A stretch of 64,000 nucleotides of DNA from assembly GCF_024139115.2 (NCBI RefSeq), contig NC_085140.1, positions 155,770,452 through 155,834,451 of the forward strand. Reading direction: 5' to 3'. Positions 31,313 through 42,193 of this stretch are shown here, piece by piece. The translations under genes and the position numbers were made by a program. A model generated the notes under the pieces. The model made no database searches. It had not been told where the DNA came from and saw only the letters and a program-made list of their open reading frames with translations. The stretch's first letter is position 1. The number at the start of each line of letters is the position of its first letter. Origin of the DNA: Armigeres subalbatus (taxonomy: Eukaryota > Arthropoda > Insecta > Diptera > Culicidae).

Positions 31313-33374
31313 GTGTGCACTTGTCTCGGCGAAAACAAAGGTGGCCCCGCTGAAGACTGTTTCAATACCTCGCTTGGAGCTGCTAGCCGCAGTGCTCGGT
31401 GCTCGTCTCTCACAGTTCGTCGAAGAAAACCACACACTGAAAGTTACACGAAAAGTCTTCTGGAGCGACTCCGCAACAGTTCTTTCCTGGCTGCGAGCTA
31501 ATCATCGCAGATATAAACAATTTGTAGCCTGCAGAATAGGAGAATTAATTACGACCACCGATGTCGAGGACTGGCGTTGGGTTCCCTCCAAAGAAAATCC
31601 AGCCGACATTGCCACGAAGTGGGGAAATGGCCCAGACCTAAAAGCAAACAGTGTCTGGTTCAAGGGACCAGCGTTTCTTCAACTAGCGGAATCAGAATGG
31701 CCAGTACAACGAACGTTGACGTCACCTACCGAAGAAGAGCTACGTCCATGCTTCGTTCATAGGACAGTTCAAACTACTGGAGGTTTGATGGAACTAGATA
31801 GATTTTCTCAACTGAAACGTGCTATACGGTCCATTGCCTACGTGTACCGATTCATAAGCAACATCAAGAAGAAGCTAGCAAGACAGAAGTTATTCGTAGG
31901 TCCATTATCCTCAGAAGAGCTACGAAAGGGAGAAAGTCTACTAATCCGCGAGACACAGTGGCAATGTTTCCCAGATGAGATGGTGATCTTGAAAAGCAAC
32001 CAGACGAAACCTCCAAATGAGCGAATCTATGTGGGAAAAAGCAGCGCTCTCTATCAGCTATGTCCAATCTTAGACGAACAAGGCATCATTCGAATGGATA
32101 GTAGAATAGCGGAGGCTCCAAATGTCGGAAAGGAGATGAAGTTTCCAGTAATCCTTCCTAGGAGTCACAAGTTCACTACCTTGCTACTGGAATATTATCA
32201 CCGTAAGTACCGACACGGTAACACCGAAACTGTCGTGAACGAAGTTCGTCAGCTGTATTATGTTCCGAGACTTAGAAGGGCGATTAACAGCGTGGCCAAA
32301 GCGTGCCAGTGGTGCCGCGTGTACAAGAGCTTACCGCAGATTCCCCGCATGGCGCCGCTCCCGTTAGCCAGGATGGCGTCATTCGCCAGACCCTTTACGT
32401 ATACTGGCCTGGACTTTTTTGGACCGTTGACGGTGAAGGTAGGTAGAAGCAGCGCTAAACGCTGGATAGCCGTTTTCACGTGTTTGACAATACGGGCAGT
32501 GCACATCGAGGTGGCTCATAATCTCACTACGGACTCGTGCGTCAAATGTATTCGACGCTTCATCTGCCGCCGAGGTGCACCTGCCGAGATCTATTCAGAC
32601 AACGGCACGAATTTTGTGGGAGCCGCTAGACTACTGAAGGAGCAAATTGAGGACCTGGCCGTAACTTTCACTGGGACCACTACCAATTGGGTATTCAATC
32701 CGCCTGGAACTCCGCACATGGGTGGAGCCTGGGAGCGGATGGTCCGCTCTATCAAAGTGGCGGTGGAGACGTCATACAACAACCATCGCAAGCTGGATGA
32801 CGAAGCGTTGATTACATTCATGGTGGAAGCCGAAGCTATCGTTAATACACGACCACTAACGTATTTGCCACTAACGTCGGACGAGAGCGAGGCACTCACA
32901 CCGAACCATTTCTTGCTGGGAAACTCGTGTGGCGTTCGGCAACCAGTGGTCGAGGCAACCGATGCAGCGCAAGGTATACGGTCGTCATGGCATCAAGTAC
33001 AGCATCAGCTGGATGTGTTTTGGAGAAGATGGATCCTGGAGTACCTCCCCACACTGACTAAGAGGCCAAAGTGGTGTGGTGAAGCAAAACCTTTAACGGA
33101 GGGTCAGTTAGTGCTGGTAGTTGGTGACGGGAAACGAAACGAATGGATAAGAGGCAGGGTGGTTAAAGCGATTCCCGGGGCGGATGGGAGAATTAGGCAG
33201 GCTATGGTTCAAACTGCGAGGGGTCTTGTGCGTAGGCCAGTGGCTAGGCTAGCGGTACTTGAGGTGGATGAAGTTAGTAAGACTGGACCTGGTGGCCAGT
33301 ATTACGGGGGAGAGGATGTTAACACTGGCAGCACTGCTGGTCACGCTAATGTGACGGCCGATACGGCAGGTTGA
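31311..33374 (+). CDS. BEL/Pao pol: RNase H, integrase and DUF5641
   Basis: This third frame continues the same polyprotein. RNase H residues include PRLELLAAVLGARL, FWSDSATVLSWL and PSKENPADIATKWG. The integrase zinc-binding part is HRKYRHGNTETVVN...ACQWC. The catalytic triad is visible as GLDFFGP (Asp codon at 32412), SDNGTNF (32598) and GGAWERM (Glu at 32733). The last about 130 residues match the BEL-type DUF5641 tail (LVLVVGDGKRNEWIRGRVVK). The frame runs about 58 bases into the 3' LTR before a TGA at 33372-33374. Confidence 0.9.
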   Translation, partial: ECALVSAKTKVAPLKTVSIPRLELLAAVLGARLSQFVEENHTLKVTRKVFWSDSATVLSWLRANHRRYKQFVACRIGELITTTDVEDWRWVPSKENPADIATKWGNGPDLKANSVWFKGPAFLQLAESEWPVQRTLTSPTEEELRPCFVHRTVQTTGGLMELDRFSQLKRAIRSIAYVYRFISNIKKKLARQKLFVGPLSSEELRKGESLLIRETQWQCFPDEMVILKSNQTKPPNERIYVGKSSALYQLCPILDEQGIIRMDSRIAEAPNVGKEMKFPVILPRSHKFTTLLLEYYHRKYRHGNTETVVNEVRQLYYVPRLRRAINSVAKACQWCRVYKSLPQIPRMAPLPLARMASFARPFTYTGLDFFGPLTVKVGRSSAKRWIAVFTCLTIRAVHIEVAHNLTTDSCVKCIRRFICRRGAPAEIYSDNGTNFVGAARLLKEQIEDLAVTFTGTTTNWVFNPPGTPHMGGAWERMVRSIKVAVETSYNNHRKLDDEALITFMVEAEAIVNTRPLTYLPLTSDESEALTPNHFLLGNSCGVRQPVVEATDAAQGIRSSWHQVQHQLDVFWRRWILEYLPTLTKRPKWCGEAKPLTEGQLVLVVGDGKRNEWIRGRVVKAIPGADGRIRQAMVQTARGLVRRPVARLAVLEVDEVSKTGPGGQYYGGEDVNTGSTAGHANVTADTAG
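33306..33316 (+). promoter_or_regulatory. Polypurine tract of BEL/Pao element
   Basis: GGGGGAGAGGA directly abuts the 3' LTR, the position where plus-strand DNA synthesis is primed in LTR elements. It also encodes part of the pol C-terminus. Confidence 0.7.
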
Positions 33375-33741
33375 CCCGTTGACAGACCTGTCAGGATGAC
33401 GGAGGATGACATGTAGATGAAGGTAACCTGTCTATTATTAATTCGGCTTCTTGCTGTTTATTGAAACGGAAACGTGCAGCGAACGGTATCATTTCAGAAA
33501 GCTAAATACGAGCTAAATATCCTTAACTAAAATTAGTGGTTTGTTCTCTATAAAATCGTGTGAATTCCATGCAATTAGACACACAAGGAACACATATAGT
33601 ACGGTAGAACTGTCCTTAAAGCTATACGTGCAAACAGATTTATCTAAAGCTACGTTACAACCAACTCTATCAAGCGTTGTAATTTGCTGAACGAAAATCT
33701 ACTTGTGGCGGACGTTCTTAACCCTACAAACATCGAGAACA
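33317..33741 (+). repeat. 3' LTR of BEL/Pao element
   Basis: 425 bp, about 98 percent identical to the 5' LTR by eye. It is followed by the GCTTT target duplication (33742-33746) and then satellite. Confidence 0.92.
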
Positions 33742-34030
33742 GCTTTAGTAGTTCCTACTGAAATGGCTCCATGAATTCCCTCTGAATTTGATTCAAGAGT
33801 TTCCACTGGAATTGCTCCAGGAGTTTTTCCTGTTATTGTTCCAGCAGTTCTTATAGAAATGAAGATGTTGCTCCAGGTATTAACACTGAAATTGTTCTCA
33901 AAATTTCGCTTATATTCCTCTTGTTTCTTCAGGTAATGGATTAACTCCATGAGGAACTTTTGGTAGAAACCTAGGAGGAGCTCTTGACGCAAATCAAAGA
34001 TAAGATCCTTGAGCAAGTCCGGGAGTAACT
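33742..34030 (+). repeat. Satellite block B, short segment after BEL
   Basis: Resumes with 'gctttagtagttcctactga', the continuation of the unit cut by the BEL element. Around 33940 the orientation changes to the complement (ggaggagctcttgacg). Units become degenerate toward 34030. Confidence 0.7.
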
Positions 34031-34269
34031 TCTGCACACTTAAATTTTTCCACCGATCTCGGCTGTGCAAATCTCGGTTTAAGTTCGTTTGCTGGAATAT
34101 CGGCTGAATGAACGTATGTTTACGGTGGCTCCTTTGAGTGCCGCAGTACAAACTAATTTTTCAGTTGAGATATCAGCAGAAAGTCACTAACCGAGCACTC
34201 GACTGTGCGGATCTCGGCAAAAGAATCAAAATATGCCGAACCTAAACGAGTTTTGCGAGCAATTCTAGG

Positions 34270-35202
34270 TGAAACTTAGCCTCCTTTCGTCGACATCAGA
34301 TGCTTAGTCCGCATCAGAATAACCAACGAGCTTCGATTCGCCGGTCCCAGAATAGTTTAATGACATTTTCGTTGTGCCTTTCAGGTATCGAAGAAGATGC
34401 TTCACTGCTTCCTAGTACTTCGGTCCAGAACAGATGTTGAAGCGACTCAGCATGTTCACAACGAAGAGTATATCTGACCGCGTGCATTGTGCCAGACACA
34501 TCAGGCATCCGACAGCTTTCTGTTACTGCTCGATCTCTTCTGCGGTATTCGGAGGCATTTCCTTCGAAAGCTTCTCGCCGGTGTTTATCGGTGTCGCAAC
34601 AGCTTTCGCATACTACATGTTGAATCGACGCAAGATGGACTCGAAATATGCCGTCTGGTCTAACGACACTAAATCTTTCGTACGGGTAATACGGATACTC
34701 AAACAGCTCGCTGAAGATCCCAAATCCTCCATATGGAATACTGTACTGCGTCGTTGGAGAAGATTAGCACGTCGTCAACGTACACCACAACGAACAGTAT
34801 CTTCCCGTCATCGGTCCAATAGTACAGGCATGGATCGTACTCGAATGGGATCTGATCCAGCTTTTTCAATGCTGCGTCTAGCTTGATATTCCACACCCGA
34901 CTAGATTGCTTGAGACCGTAAAGTGCCTTGTTCAAGCGGCACACCAGCTGATGTTCTGAATGTTTCCTCTTCCGGATCTTCTTGCAGGAACGCGGTGATG
35001 GGGTCCATTTGCTCCACCTGGAGAATGTAATTGGCCGCCATCGCAAACAAGTACCGCAGTGAACTATGAACAGTAGCTGGAGTAGTAGAGTAGCTTCAGA
35101 TAACCATCGAAACCACGGGCCATGATTGTCGGTGCGCAACACATTCAACTTCTTGCCAGATTGCCTCTCCGCCATTACATGGAATTGTTTGAACACGTTC
35201 AA
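34270..35202 (-). pseudogene. Copia integrase end, RT and RNase H remains
   Basis: The minus-strand frame 34699-35202 joins FKQFHVMAERQSGKKLNVLR-type integrase residues, after a deletion, to the RT block RLNKALYGLKQSSRVWNIKL and the catalytic YVDDVLIFSND. The remaining 34270-34690 has further frames matching the RT-RNase H part (GCLMCLAQCTRSDI and FNICSGPKY type residues). Most of the finger domain of the RT is missing. Confidence 0.7.
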
Positions 35203-35425
35203 ACGCCTTGGGCTTGGTTTTGAGGAAATACACCCACATGCGTTGGGACTTGTCGTCTACGAATTTAATATAATATCGACTACCTCTTAAGGAACTCAAC
35301 TCCATTGATACACATACGTCGGAGTGAACGACGTTGAGAATTTCCGCAGCACGAGGCCTTGCTTGCTGAACGTGTACCGACACTGCTTACCCTTGGGACA
35401 GACTTTGCAGCTGGCATGGTTACCG
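35096..35425 (-). pseudogene. Copia integrase fragment
   Basis: The frame carries KGKQCRYTFSKQG-like residues of the pre-integrase end, then ILNVVHSDVCVSMELSSLRG, SRYYIKFVDDKSQRMWVYFL and KTKPKAFE. This is the N-terminal part of a Copia integrase core including its first catalytic Asp (HSDV). The later catalytic residues are partly in another frame (LNVLRTDNHG in the next segment). Confidence 0.75.
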
Positions 35426-35464
35426 CCGCCGTTGTTAATATTCACGTCAATTACAGTAATTTAT

Positions 35465-37150
35465 GGACAAAATTCAAGAGGGACCTTTGAAGCAATTTTA
35501 GGAGGAACTCCTAGAGCGATTTTATTCTAGAAGATACCTCTAAAATAGTTCCAAGGGGAACTCCTAAAGCAATGCCAGAAGGAAATCTTCGTAGTGTTTC
35601 CAAGTGGATCTCTTGACAGAAATCCGGGAGGAACTTCTGCAGCAATTCCTACAACAATTCCAATAGAAACTCACGGTGCAGCTCCAGAAGACACTTCTGG
35701 AGCAGTTACATTAGAAGCTTCTGGATGAATTCCATGATGAAATCTTGGTGTAATTCTTGCAAGAACTCCTTGAGAAATTCCAGATGAAAATTCTGCAAGA
35801 ATTCCCGACGGAACACCAAGGATTCGTAGAGGAACTCCTGGATGGATTTCACGTGTAACATCTGGAGCAATTTAACGAGATCTCCTGGGGTAATCACCGC
35901 AGAAACTATTAGTGCAGCTTTAGAAGAAACTTCTGAAGCAGTTCCATGAAGAACTCCTGGATGAAATCCATGAGGAACTCTTACAGAAACCTAGGAGGAA
36001 CTCTAGGCGTAATTCCAAGATAAAATCCAGGAGCAATACCAGCGGTAATTCATGAAGCAATTCCAGGAGCAGCTGCTGGATGAATTGCCGGCCGATCTGG
36101 AGGAATTACAAACGGAACTGGGTGAAATTGCAAGAGTAACTCTTGGAGCGATTCCCGGGAGAAACCCCTGGAGCAATTGCACGAGGAAATGCTGGAGCAA
36201 TTTCAGGAGGAAATCTAAAACAGTTCCCCACAATGAGGGAATCCAGGAGCAAATCATAATAAGGTATCTTGGTGGAACTCTTGAAAAAATTTCGGTAGCT
36301 AGATCTGGAGAGATTCCAGAAGAAAGCTCTTAATTCTTCAATTCTAAGAGGAACTCATGAAGCAATTCCTAAAGGAGAGATTTCTGGAACAATTCCTAAT
36401 GGGGTTTCGGCGTGGAACTGGTGACAAAAATCCAAGATCAACATCTGGAACAATTTCAGTAGGATCTCTGGGATCAATTCCAGAAGAAACTTTTGGTGCA
36501 GCTCCAAAAAAAACCTTTGGAGCAGTTTCATGAGGAGCTTCTGGATCAATTCCACGAAAAACTCTCACAGAAACCTAGGAGGAACTCTATCAAGCGATAT
36601 CAAGATGAATTTCTGTAGCGATTCCAGAGTTAACCCGTGGAGTAGTTCCAGAAGCAATAAATTTTAAGCCGGTTTCCTGGAGGAATTACAGACGGATCTG
36701 GAGAGATTCCAGAATGAAACCCTGGGTGTAATTGTGAGAATAACTCCTGGGGCAATTCCAGGAGGAGCCCTTGGAGCAAAATCTTCGAAAAACGTACTTT
36801 TAAGGAAACTCTTGGTCACCTGGGAAGAAACTCCTGGACAATTTCAGAAAATCCGTTTTAAGCAATTCAAAGACGAATTAATGAAGTAATTTCAGAAGGG
36901 AATCGTGGTTTCCATGTGGAACTTTTGACAGAAATCCGGGAGGACTTTCTTATGCAATTCCAAGATAAATTCCTGGAGCAATTCCGGGGGAACATATGAA
37001 GCAATTCAAAAAGGAGAAACACCAGAAGGATCAATTCCAGGAGAAACTTTTAGAGCAATTCTAGAACAAACTCGTGGAGCATTTTTAGGAGAAACTCCTG
37101 CCGGAAATCCAGAAGGTGGGAATTCAGGAGCAACTTCTGTTGGAATACTT
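35465..37150 (-). repeat. Satellite block B, inverted orientation
   Basis: Degenerate units such as 'aggaggaactcctagagcga' and 'aattccaggagcagctgctg', the complement of the units at 24609-26405. Frames of 60-95 codons on both strands are repeat artefacts. Confidence 0.8.
36783..36832. mobile_element. Diverged single arm of the 26406-26521 hairpin family
   Basis: 'cttcgaaaaacgtactttta' followed by 'aggaaactcttggtcacctg' matches the right arm of the perfect hairpin with a few changes. The opposite arm is not visible. Confidence 0.5.
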
Positions 37151-38317
37151 TTGATCGAATGGAAGCTAGTAGCACCTAGTAGCCTTTATTGATAATCAAA
37201 TAAATATCGTCGCTCCTCACCTGCTATAACAAACCTTTTTTTTTTTCGTTTTCCAGAGTCTGAAGTCTTCCAAGACCACCGATTTTTGCGCCGCTCGGTT
37301 ATGTTCTTCCAGTTCTTCCTTCAAGGGTAACTCGTCTGGGACTGGCCTGCGAATTTCAAGTGAGAAGCTGCTCATCTACCGCCATGCCATTTAATAAAAA
37401 ATGAACAATGAAATATGTGCAAATAAAATAAAAATTAAAAATGTGGCAAAAACACAATATTTAACCATCAAAATAATCGCATCCCTTCGAAAATATCTAT
37501 ATTCAGCACATTTCACCATATATATTGGACTGTATTACATCACATTCTTTTACATCGCTTTTATTGCGTCGTCTTATTTATCACATCGATAAAAATTACA
37601 TCGCTCTTGATTATTACACAGCAAGCTCTTGAGTACATCGAGCAGTGTAATATTAAACAACCGATGGATTCAGCGGGTTGCAGCGATTTCGATGTAATAT
37701 TCAACAAGTTTTTTTGCTGTGTATAATCTACTCATTGTGTACTAATAATAGCTTGATGATAAAGTTTATGTTGTCTAAAAGTCAGATTTTCCAAATACTC
37801 CTTAAATAAAATAGATAAAATTCAATCCAATACCTCATTTTGAGCCCTAATTATATTTTCTTATAAAATTTTGGGTCATTTCTGAAATAGCCATAGTATG
37901 CAGAATGTTTTTAAGTATCTAAAAAAATATAAGAATGTATAAATGTTGAAAAAAAAATTTGGATTTTGTCCACGAATTTGTGCTAGTTACTCTTCTGTGC
38001 GCTGGGTATACCCAGTATACATTTCTTCTTCCGTGTATACGGTTACCAAGGAGCAGTGTTGCTAGCACAAACTAAGAAAGAGAAATAAGGAAAACGAAAT
38101 TTGCGTGCAAAATTGGCATAATCGTAGAAACGTCAACCGGGAAGTGGCCATCTATCATAACAAAACATGGAAACTTCTTGCGTGAACAGATTTGATTCTC
38201 TTATTTTATTCCAAGATTGTGAATATTTTTGTACTTAAAATCAGTTCTCCAGTAAAATAATTCTGTTTGTTAGAAATTATAGCTGTAAAAGTACTTAATG
38301 CGTTGTACTCCATCAAG
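37151..38317. other. AT-rich spacer and probable 5' flank of the C3orf38-like gene
   Basis: No gene seen. 37600-37740 has paired 'acacagca' and 'tgctgtgt' motifs consistent with a small TIR element. The stretch before the ATG at 38318 should hold the promoter and 5' UTR of the gene, but no clear TATA or initiator was chosen. Confidence 0.4.
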
Positions 38318-38453
38318 ATGGTGATATCGTCCGATCACGAGCGCAATGGAATTGCGGATTTTTTCACCCAAACCGATCCCGAGGTGCGGAAAGTCACACT
38401 AACCATAGGGAATATCATCTCTAAAAATACTATCAAGGAGATTACGCTTGAGA
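38318..38453 (+). CDS. C3orf38-like protein, exon 1
   Basis: The ATG at 38318 opens MVISSDHERNGIADFFTQTD and runs 136 bases to a consensus donor GTGAGT at 38454, leaving one base of a split codon. Joined to exon 2 at 42194 the split codon becomes AAA and the frame continues into SLNVMLDNCRDATSLLSKNI. The layout and length match animal C3orf38 homologues (about 330 residues), whose N-terminal helical region has a similar pattern. An upstream in-frame stretch is open back to about 38267, but this ATG is the first plausible start. The family is a conserved animal protein of poorly defined cellular role with an NTF2-like C-terminal half. Confidence 0.65.
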
Positions 38454-38999
38454 GTGAGTAGGAATTATCTTCAATAATAATTAATGTGGAAAGTGATCGA
38501 CAGTGTTTCTGGATTCTTATATAGACAGCAGCTTGAGATTCTTAAGACAGGAAATTACCCCGTGCCGTGCCAAGAGTTGGCTTATCTGTTGCTATCTATT
38601 TTATTGGTACTAATTTTAATTTCTTATCAGCTGATGGAGCTGCAAATTTGACAAATACACCAATATTCGAGATCATATCCATGTTGATTGATTATGAACA
38701 GAGGTCTTATAACAACTGGGCGTGCTTGAGCTTTAATCAATCGTTACGAGCAATTTATGATTTATTCCTCACTGATTGTCGTTGATCGGACATTTTAGCG
38801 GTAAGAGTGATTTATTATGCTGAAGAGCACTCACTAGGGTGCCTCACAAAAAGGTGGATAGTAGAAACGTCATGTTTACTACTCGACCTTGAAAACATAA
38901 TTTGAAGGTGATGAATTTCAATTACGAACTTTTTAGTAGAATCTACACTAATAAAAATGCACACTTTTTAATGGCAAAATCACTAAAAAATCATATAGC

Positions 39000-39289
39000 C
39001 ACCCGTTTTCTTGTTTACGGATGAACGACACATTCGAACGAATACGATTCGTTCAAACCGTTTCTCCATTAAATTTTGTTGGCGTAAACGAGAATGCTAT
39101 TATCAACTTTTGTTCAAACGTAAACAAGAACATGGGTCAAGCACTCTTTTTTTGGTTGCGGACGAACTAAATTTTCGATCGATTGCAATTCGTTTGAATC
39201 ATTTCCTTATTTGAATTTGATGGCGTAAATGAGAATGCGCATCAACTTTCGTTCGAAAGCGTGTTCGTACGTAAACAAGAATACGGGTG
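39000..39289. mobile_element. 290-bp TIR element with CACCCGTNTTCTTG ends
   Basis: The left end, cacccgttttcttgtttacg, matches the complement of the right end, cacccgtattcttgtttacg. The interior is an imperfect tandem duplication of about 130 bases (each half has 'ggcgtaaa.gagaatgc', 'atcaacttt.gttc' and 'gtaaacaagaa'). Confidence 0.75.
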
Positions 39290-39538
39290 AATATATATTT
39301 GCCACAATGTCATATAACTAAATAAATACAATACGGCTATTTTGTCAGTTCGTAATATATTCGAGTTTTGTCCAATTTCCAATTGTCCAATCAAACAGTA
39401 AACTTAATTCCTTGCCCGTTCATATTTACTCTACTCTTACACTCAAATTGGAACAAATTTCTCACTCGATGTATGTCCTCGCCATTTCATAATTGTACCC
39501 GGACCTCGATATCTTCTCTTACTCTTATTGCTGAGTAA

Positions 39539-39893
39539 AAAACAACAATTGGGTTGTTTAGAGGTATATATGTTTTTACATATTCTGAATCTGCATAACA
39601 AACTAAGCCAAGCCTTAATTTTTCAGAATTTTTGGAGCCCCGGAACTATTTTTATTTGCATTTTAAATTTATATGGGACTAAAAATTTGTTCTAATGCTG
39701 CATGGGCCAACTGTCATTCTATGAATGTTAGTGTCATTCTATCGATTGAAATGGCTTATTGTTCGCTGTATAAAAATGTAAATAAAAGGTTTACAAACAA
39801 AATAAAAATATGTTGGAGATCAGCAAAGCATGCTCTTTATGTTAAAGTATAAAAAACCTCATATTTTTCTTTGCTAAACAACCCAATTATTCG
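39539..39893. mobile_element. 355-bp TIR element (AATTGGGTTGTTTAG ends)
   Basis: The left 'caattgggttgtttag' faces the right 'ctaaacaacccaatta'. AT-rich, no coding capacity. Confidence 0.65.
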
Positions 39894-39993
39894 TTATATC
39901 AATCCGAATTATATCAAAACTTTAAATATTATATAGGAGAAAGGTCTACTACGCCTACCATATATTTTTTCGATGAGAGTGTTTAATTTCAAG

Positions 39994-39996
<3 letters not shown>

Positions 39997-40077
<81 letters not shown>
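39997..40077 (+). repeat. (GA)n microsatellite, about 40 units
   Basis: An uninterrupted run of 81 bases of alternating G and A inside the intron. It is a candidate GAGA-factor binding or polymorphic site. Confidence 0.95.
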
Positions 40078-40080
<3 letters not shown>

Positions 40081-40525
40081 TCTTCGCCGGCTTCCCCTCT
40101 TTTATCAGATAGAGCCTAAATTGTATTTTTGTTGAGTATTATATATCGCAGTCAACACAAGATTACGATGAAACGATAACGGTTTTGACAAAAGAATATG
40201 ACTACCATTGGTGTACAAAGCGGTGTCGTTACACATCCCTAAATTGTTCTGGTGTATCTGCAAAAATGAGTTTTGAAACTGATTTTCCTATAAACAATTT
40301 TCCAAATATAATTAATTCAGTTTTGTTAATTCAATGCGTTTTAAGAATCATATTAGGACCACCCTAAGAAATCTTCATTTGTCCATTCCATCTTGTTTAT
40401 GTTTTACGGCTGTATCATTTGCAACATTTCAAGCACAGAGTTTCTCAAGTAAGTCCTAAAACAGGTGTCATGTACAATATGTTTTGACCATTACATATAT
40501 CATTTTTTACAGAATAACATAACAC

Positions 40526-40778
40526 CACAGACAAACAGACATAACACTCGTCAAATTTCCATCGTTCAACGATTTACTAGTTGATTCAAATAATCATTAG
40601 TTGGCCAATCGATCACTCGTGGCGCTCGCATCGGATTTGCTCGAGTCTGACGTTTGCTCACTACCGCCATCTGGTTCGTGATTTGCCCAACCAACTGAAA
40701 TCAACAGATGTCGTTAGTGTTTGAATGACGATGAATTTGACGAGTGAATGTTCAATGTGTTATGTCTGTTTGTCTGTG
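40526..40778. mobile_element. 253-bp TIR element with CACAGACAAACAGAC ends
   Basis: The left cacagacaaacagacataac and the right gttatgtctgtttgtctgtg are exact complements. The direct repeat ATAACAC flanks it (40519-40525 and 40779-40785). A second inner inverted pair is 'actcgtcaaatt' and 'aatttgacgagt'. Related to 24542-24599. The target size suggests a hAT-like family. Confidence 0.85.
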
Positions 40779-42193
40779 ATAACACGGAGCCGAGGGAGAA
40801 AAAATGTCACTTCGCAACAGATGTGTAAAATTATGAAACTTGCTCCGAAAGTAGCACACCATTATGATTTCAATTGATCTATTGGAATGAAGTCCAATAG
40901 TCGTTAACTAAGCAAAAACTTATGAGTAAAAGGAACAATACAATATTTACGAATAATTCTGTTCGCGGAGCAGAAGTATTTGTTTCAGATATCGAATTGA
41001 ACATTCAATTTTCATAACTAAAATTCGTATTTTTCACTAATTTTTAAATTTAATAAGCATTTCATTGATTTAGACTAATCCCAAAATTGGCATGCTCCTC
41101 AGATCATTTGAAAGTATTTTCTCACTTGTACATAACGTGGGCCCGTGGTAAGCGTTTTGGAACCGCTTCAGCAACAAAAAGCTGATTGACTATATTTTGG
41201 ACAAACAGGTTTTTGTTTATTTTTACTCTATTAGCTGGTTAATAACTATAATGACGTCACTAACAACTCAATAATAAACGGGTTGGATATGATTATAGGA
41301 CACCACACCATGTACATGGGGAGCAAAACTGATGCTATGAAACTTTAACCGCCCCATCTACAGTTTCGCCGATAACTTTACTCTCTTATCTTGGCCCACG
41401 AGAAACCAGTTATGATAACAGCAATAAAGCTAAGTTCAAACAACTTGCGGTGATCGTCGTGTTTAACTTAATTTCTAACTTAAAAAACGTTAAAAAAGAA
41501 CCTTGCATTGATCAAACATTGCGAGCTTTTCAAAAGCAACGACCTGATTTTTTTCATTGATGTCTCATACGTTGACACAATGTTTTAGTCATAATTCAAA
41601 CAACCAACAAACGAACAACCAATGACGTTGCGAGCACACACAAATAAACAAATCTAGGCTTCCTCTAATTTTTGTAATTCCTGAGAAATCTCACCATCGA
41701 CTACATAATGAAAATATCAAATGGAACTGAAAATTCTCGAGATGCTGTTCGAAGGGGCCGTCCGTCACAGTTACTAATAAATTTTTGTTTAATACATATT
41801 TCATAATTTGCTTCTATGCGTCGATATCGATGATATCGTCGAACATCATCGATCATCTCAAGGCAGTTTTACTATACTCTACAGAAGCAGTGACTGAATA
41901 GTTTTACTCTTCAGTTTTGAATGGTATTCTTTGACTCTTACATTCAGAATTAGTTTTTTTTTTTCATCAGTGTTTAAAAGTTACACAGGATTACGGTTGA
42001 ACTTTCTTGAATTATCTTTATGACATTTTGAGCCCTGGGTCGCTTCATCTCGTATTCCACAAGGTTTCGTAGCCCAACGAGTAAAATCTGGCTTGCACAT
42101 GCCTCTGCATATTTAGGAGTTTTCTTTCTAGTAATACGAGCACACGCACAATTTCATTTAACTAATGTGATTTTTCTTTATTTCGCCTCTCAG

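Larger units (their letters stand above)
26540..33741 (+). mobile_element. Nearly intact BEL/Pao LTR retrotransposon (7.2 kb)
   Basis: It has two 425-bp LTRs that start TGTTAACACTG and end GAGAACA, and a 5-bp target duplication GCTTT. The gag-pol domains follow in BEL/Pao order: PHD finger, Gag (DUF1759), zinc knuckles, aspartic protease, RT, RNase H, integrase and DUF5641. By eye the LTRs differ at 8 of 425 positions, so the insertion is fairly young. Two frame breaks (about 29695 and 31308) interrupt the normally continuous polyprotein. Old or assembly-induced damage cannot be told apart here. It is inserted in satellite block B. Confidence 0.93.
34250..35440 (-). mobile_element. Copia-type LTR retrotransposon fragment
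   Basis: On the minus strand the order is GAG-pre-integrase zinc end, integrase core, RT and RNase H remains. No LTR, gag or protease was seen, and large internal deletions are evident. It lies within satellite block B. The stretch 34031-34249 between it and the satellite has two direct copies of a 'ctgtgcggatctcggc'-like motif and may be a separate small repeat. Confidence 0.75.
38454..42193 (+). other. Intron 1 of the C3orf38-like gene (3.74 kb)
   Basis: Donor GTGAGT, acceptor 'tttatttcgcctctcag'. The intron is filled with small TIR elements (39000-39289, 39539-39893, 40526-40778) and a long (GA)n run. The remaining parts (38460-38990, 40080-40520, 40780-42180) show no gene. A 72-codon frame at 38567-38785 has no recognisable domain. 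Confidence 0.6.

Noticed and set aside
38567..38785. 72-codon frame in the intron of the C3orf38-like gene
   Set aside because: No domain, AT-rich, no matching splice signals in phase with the flanking exons.
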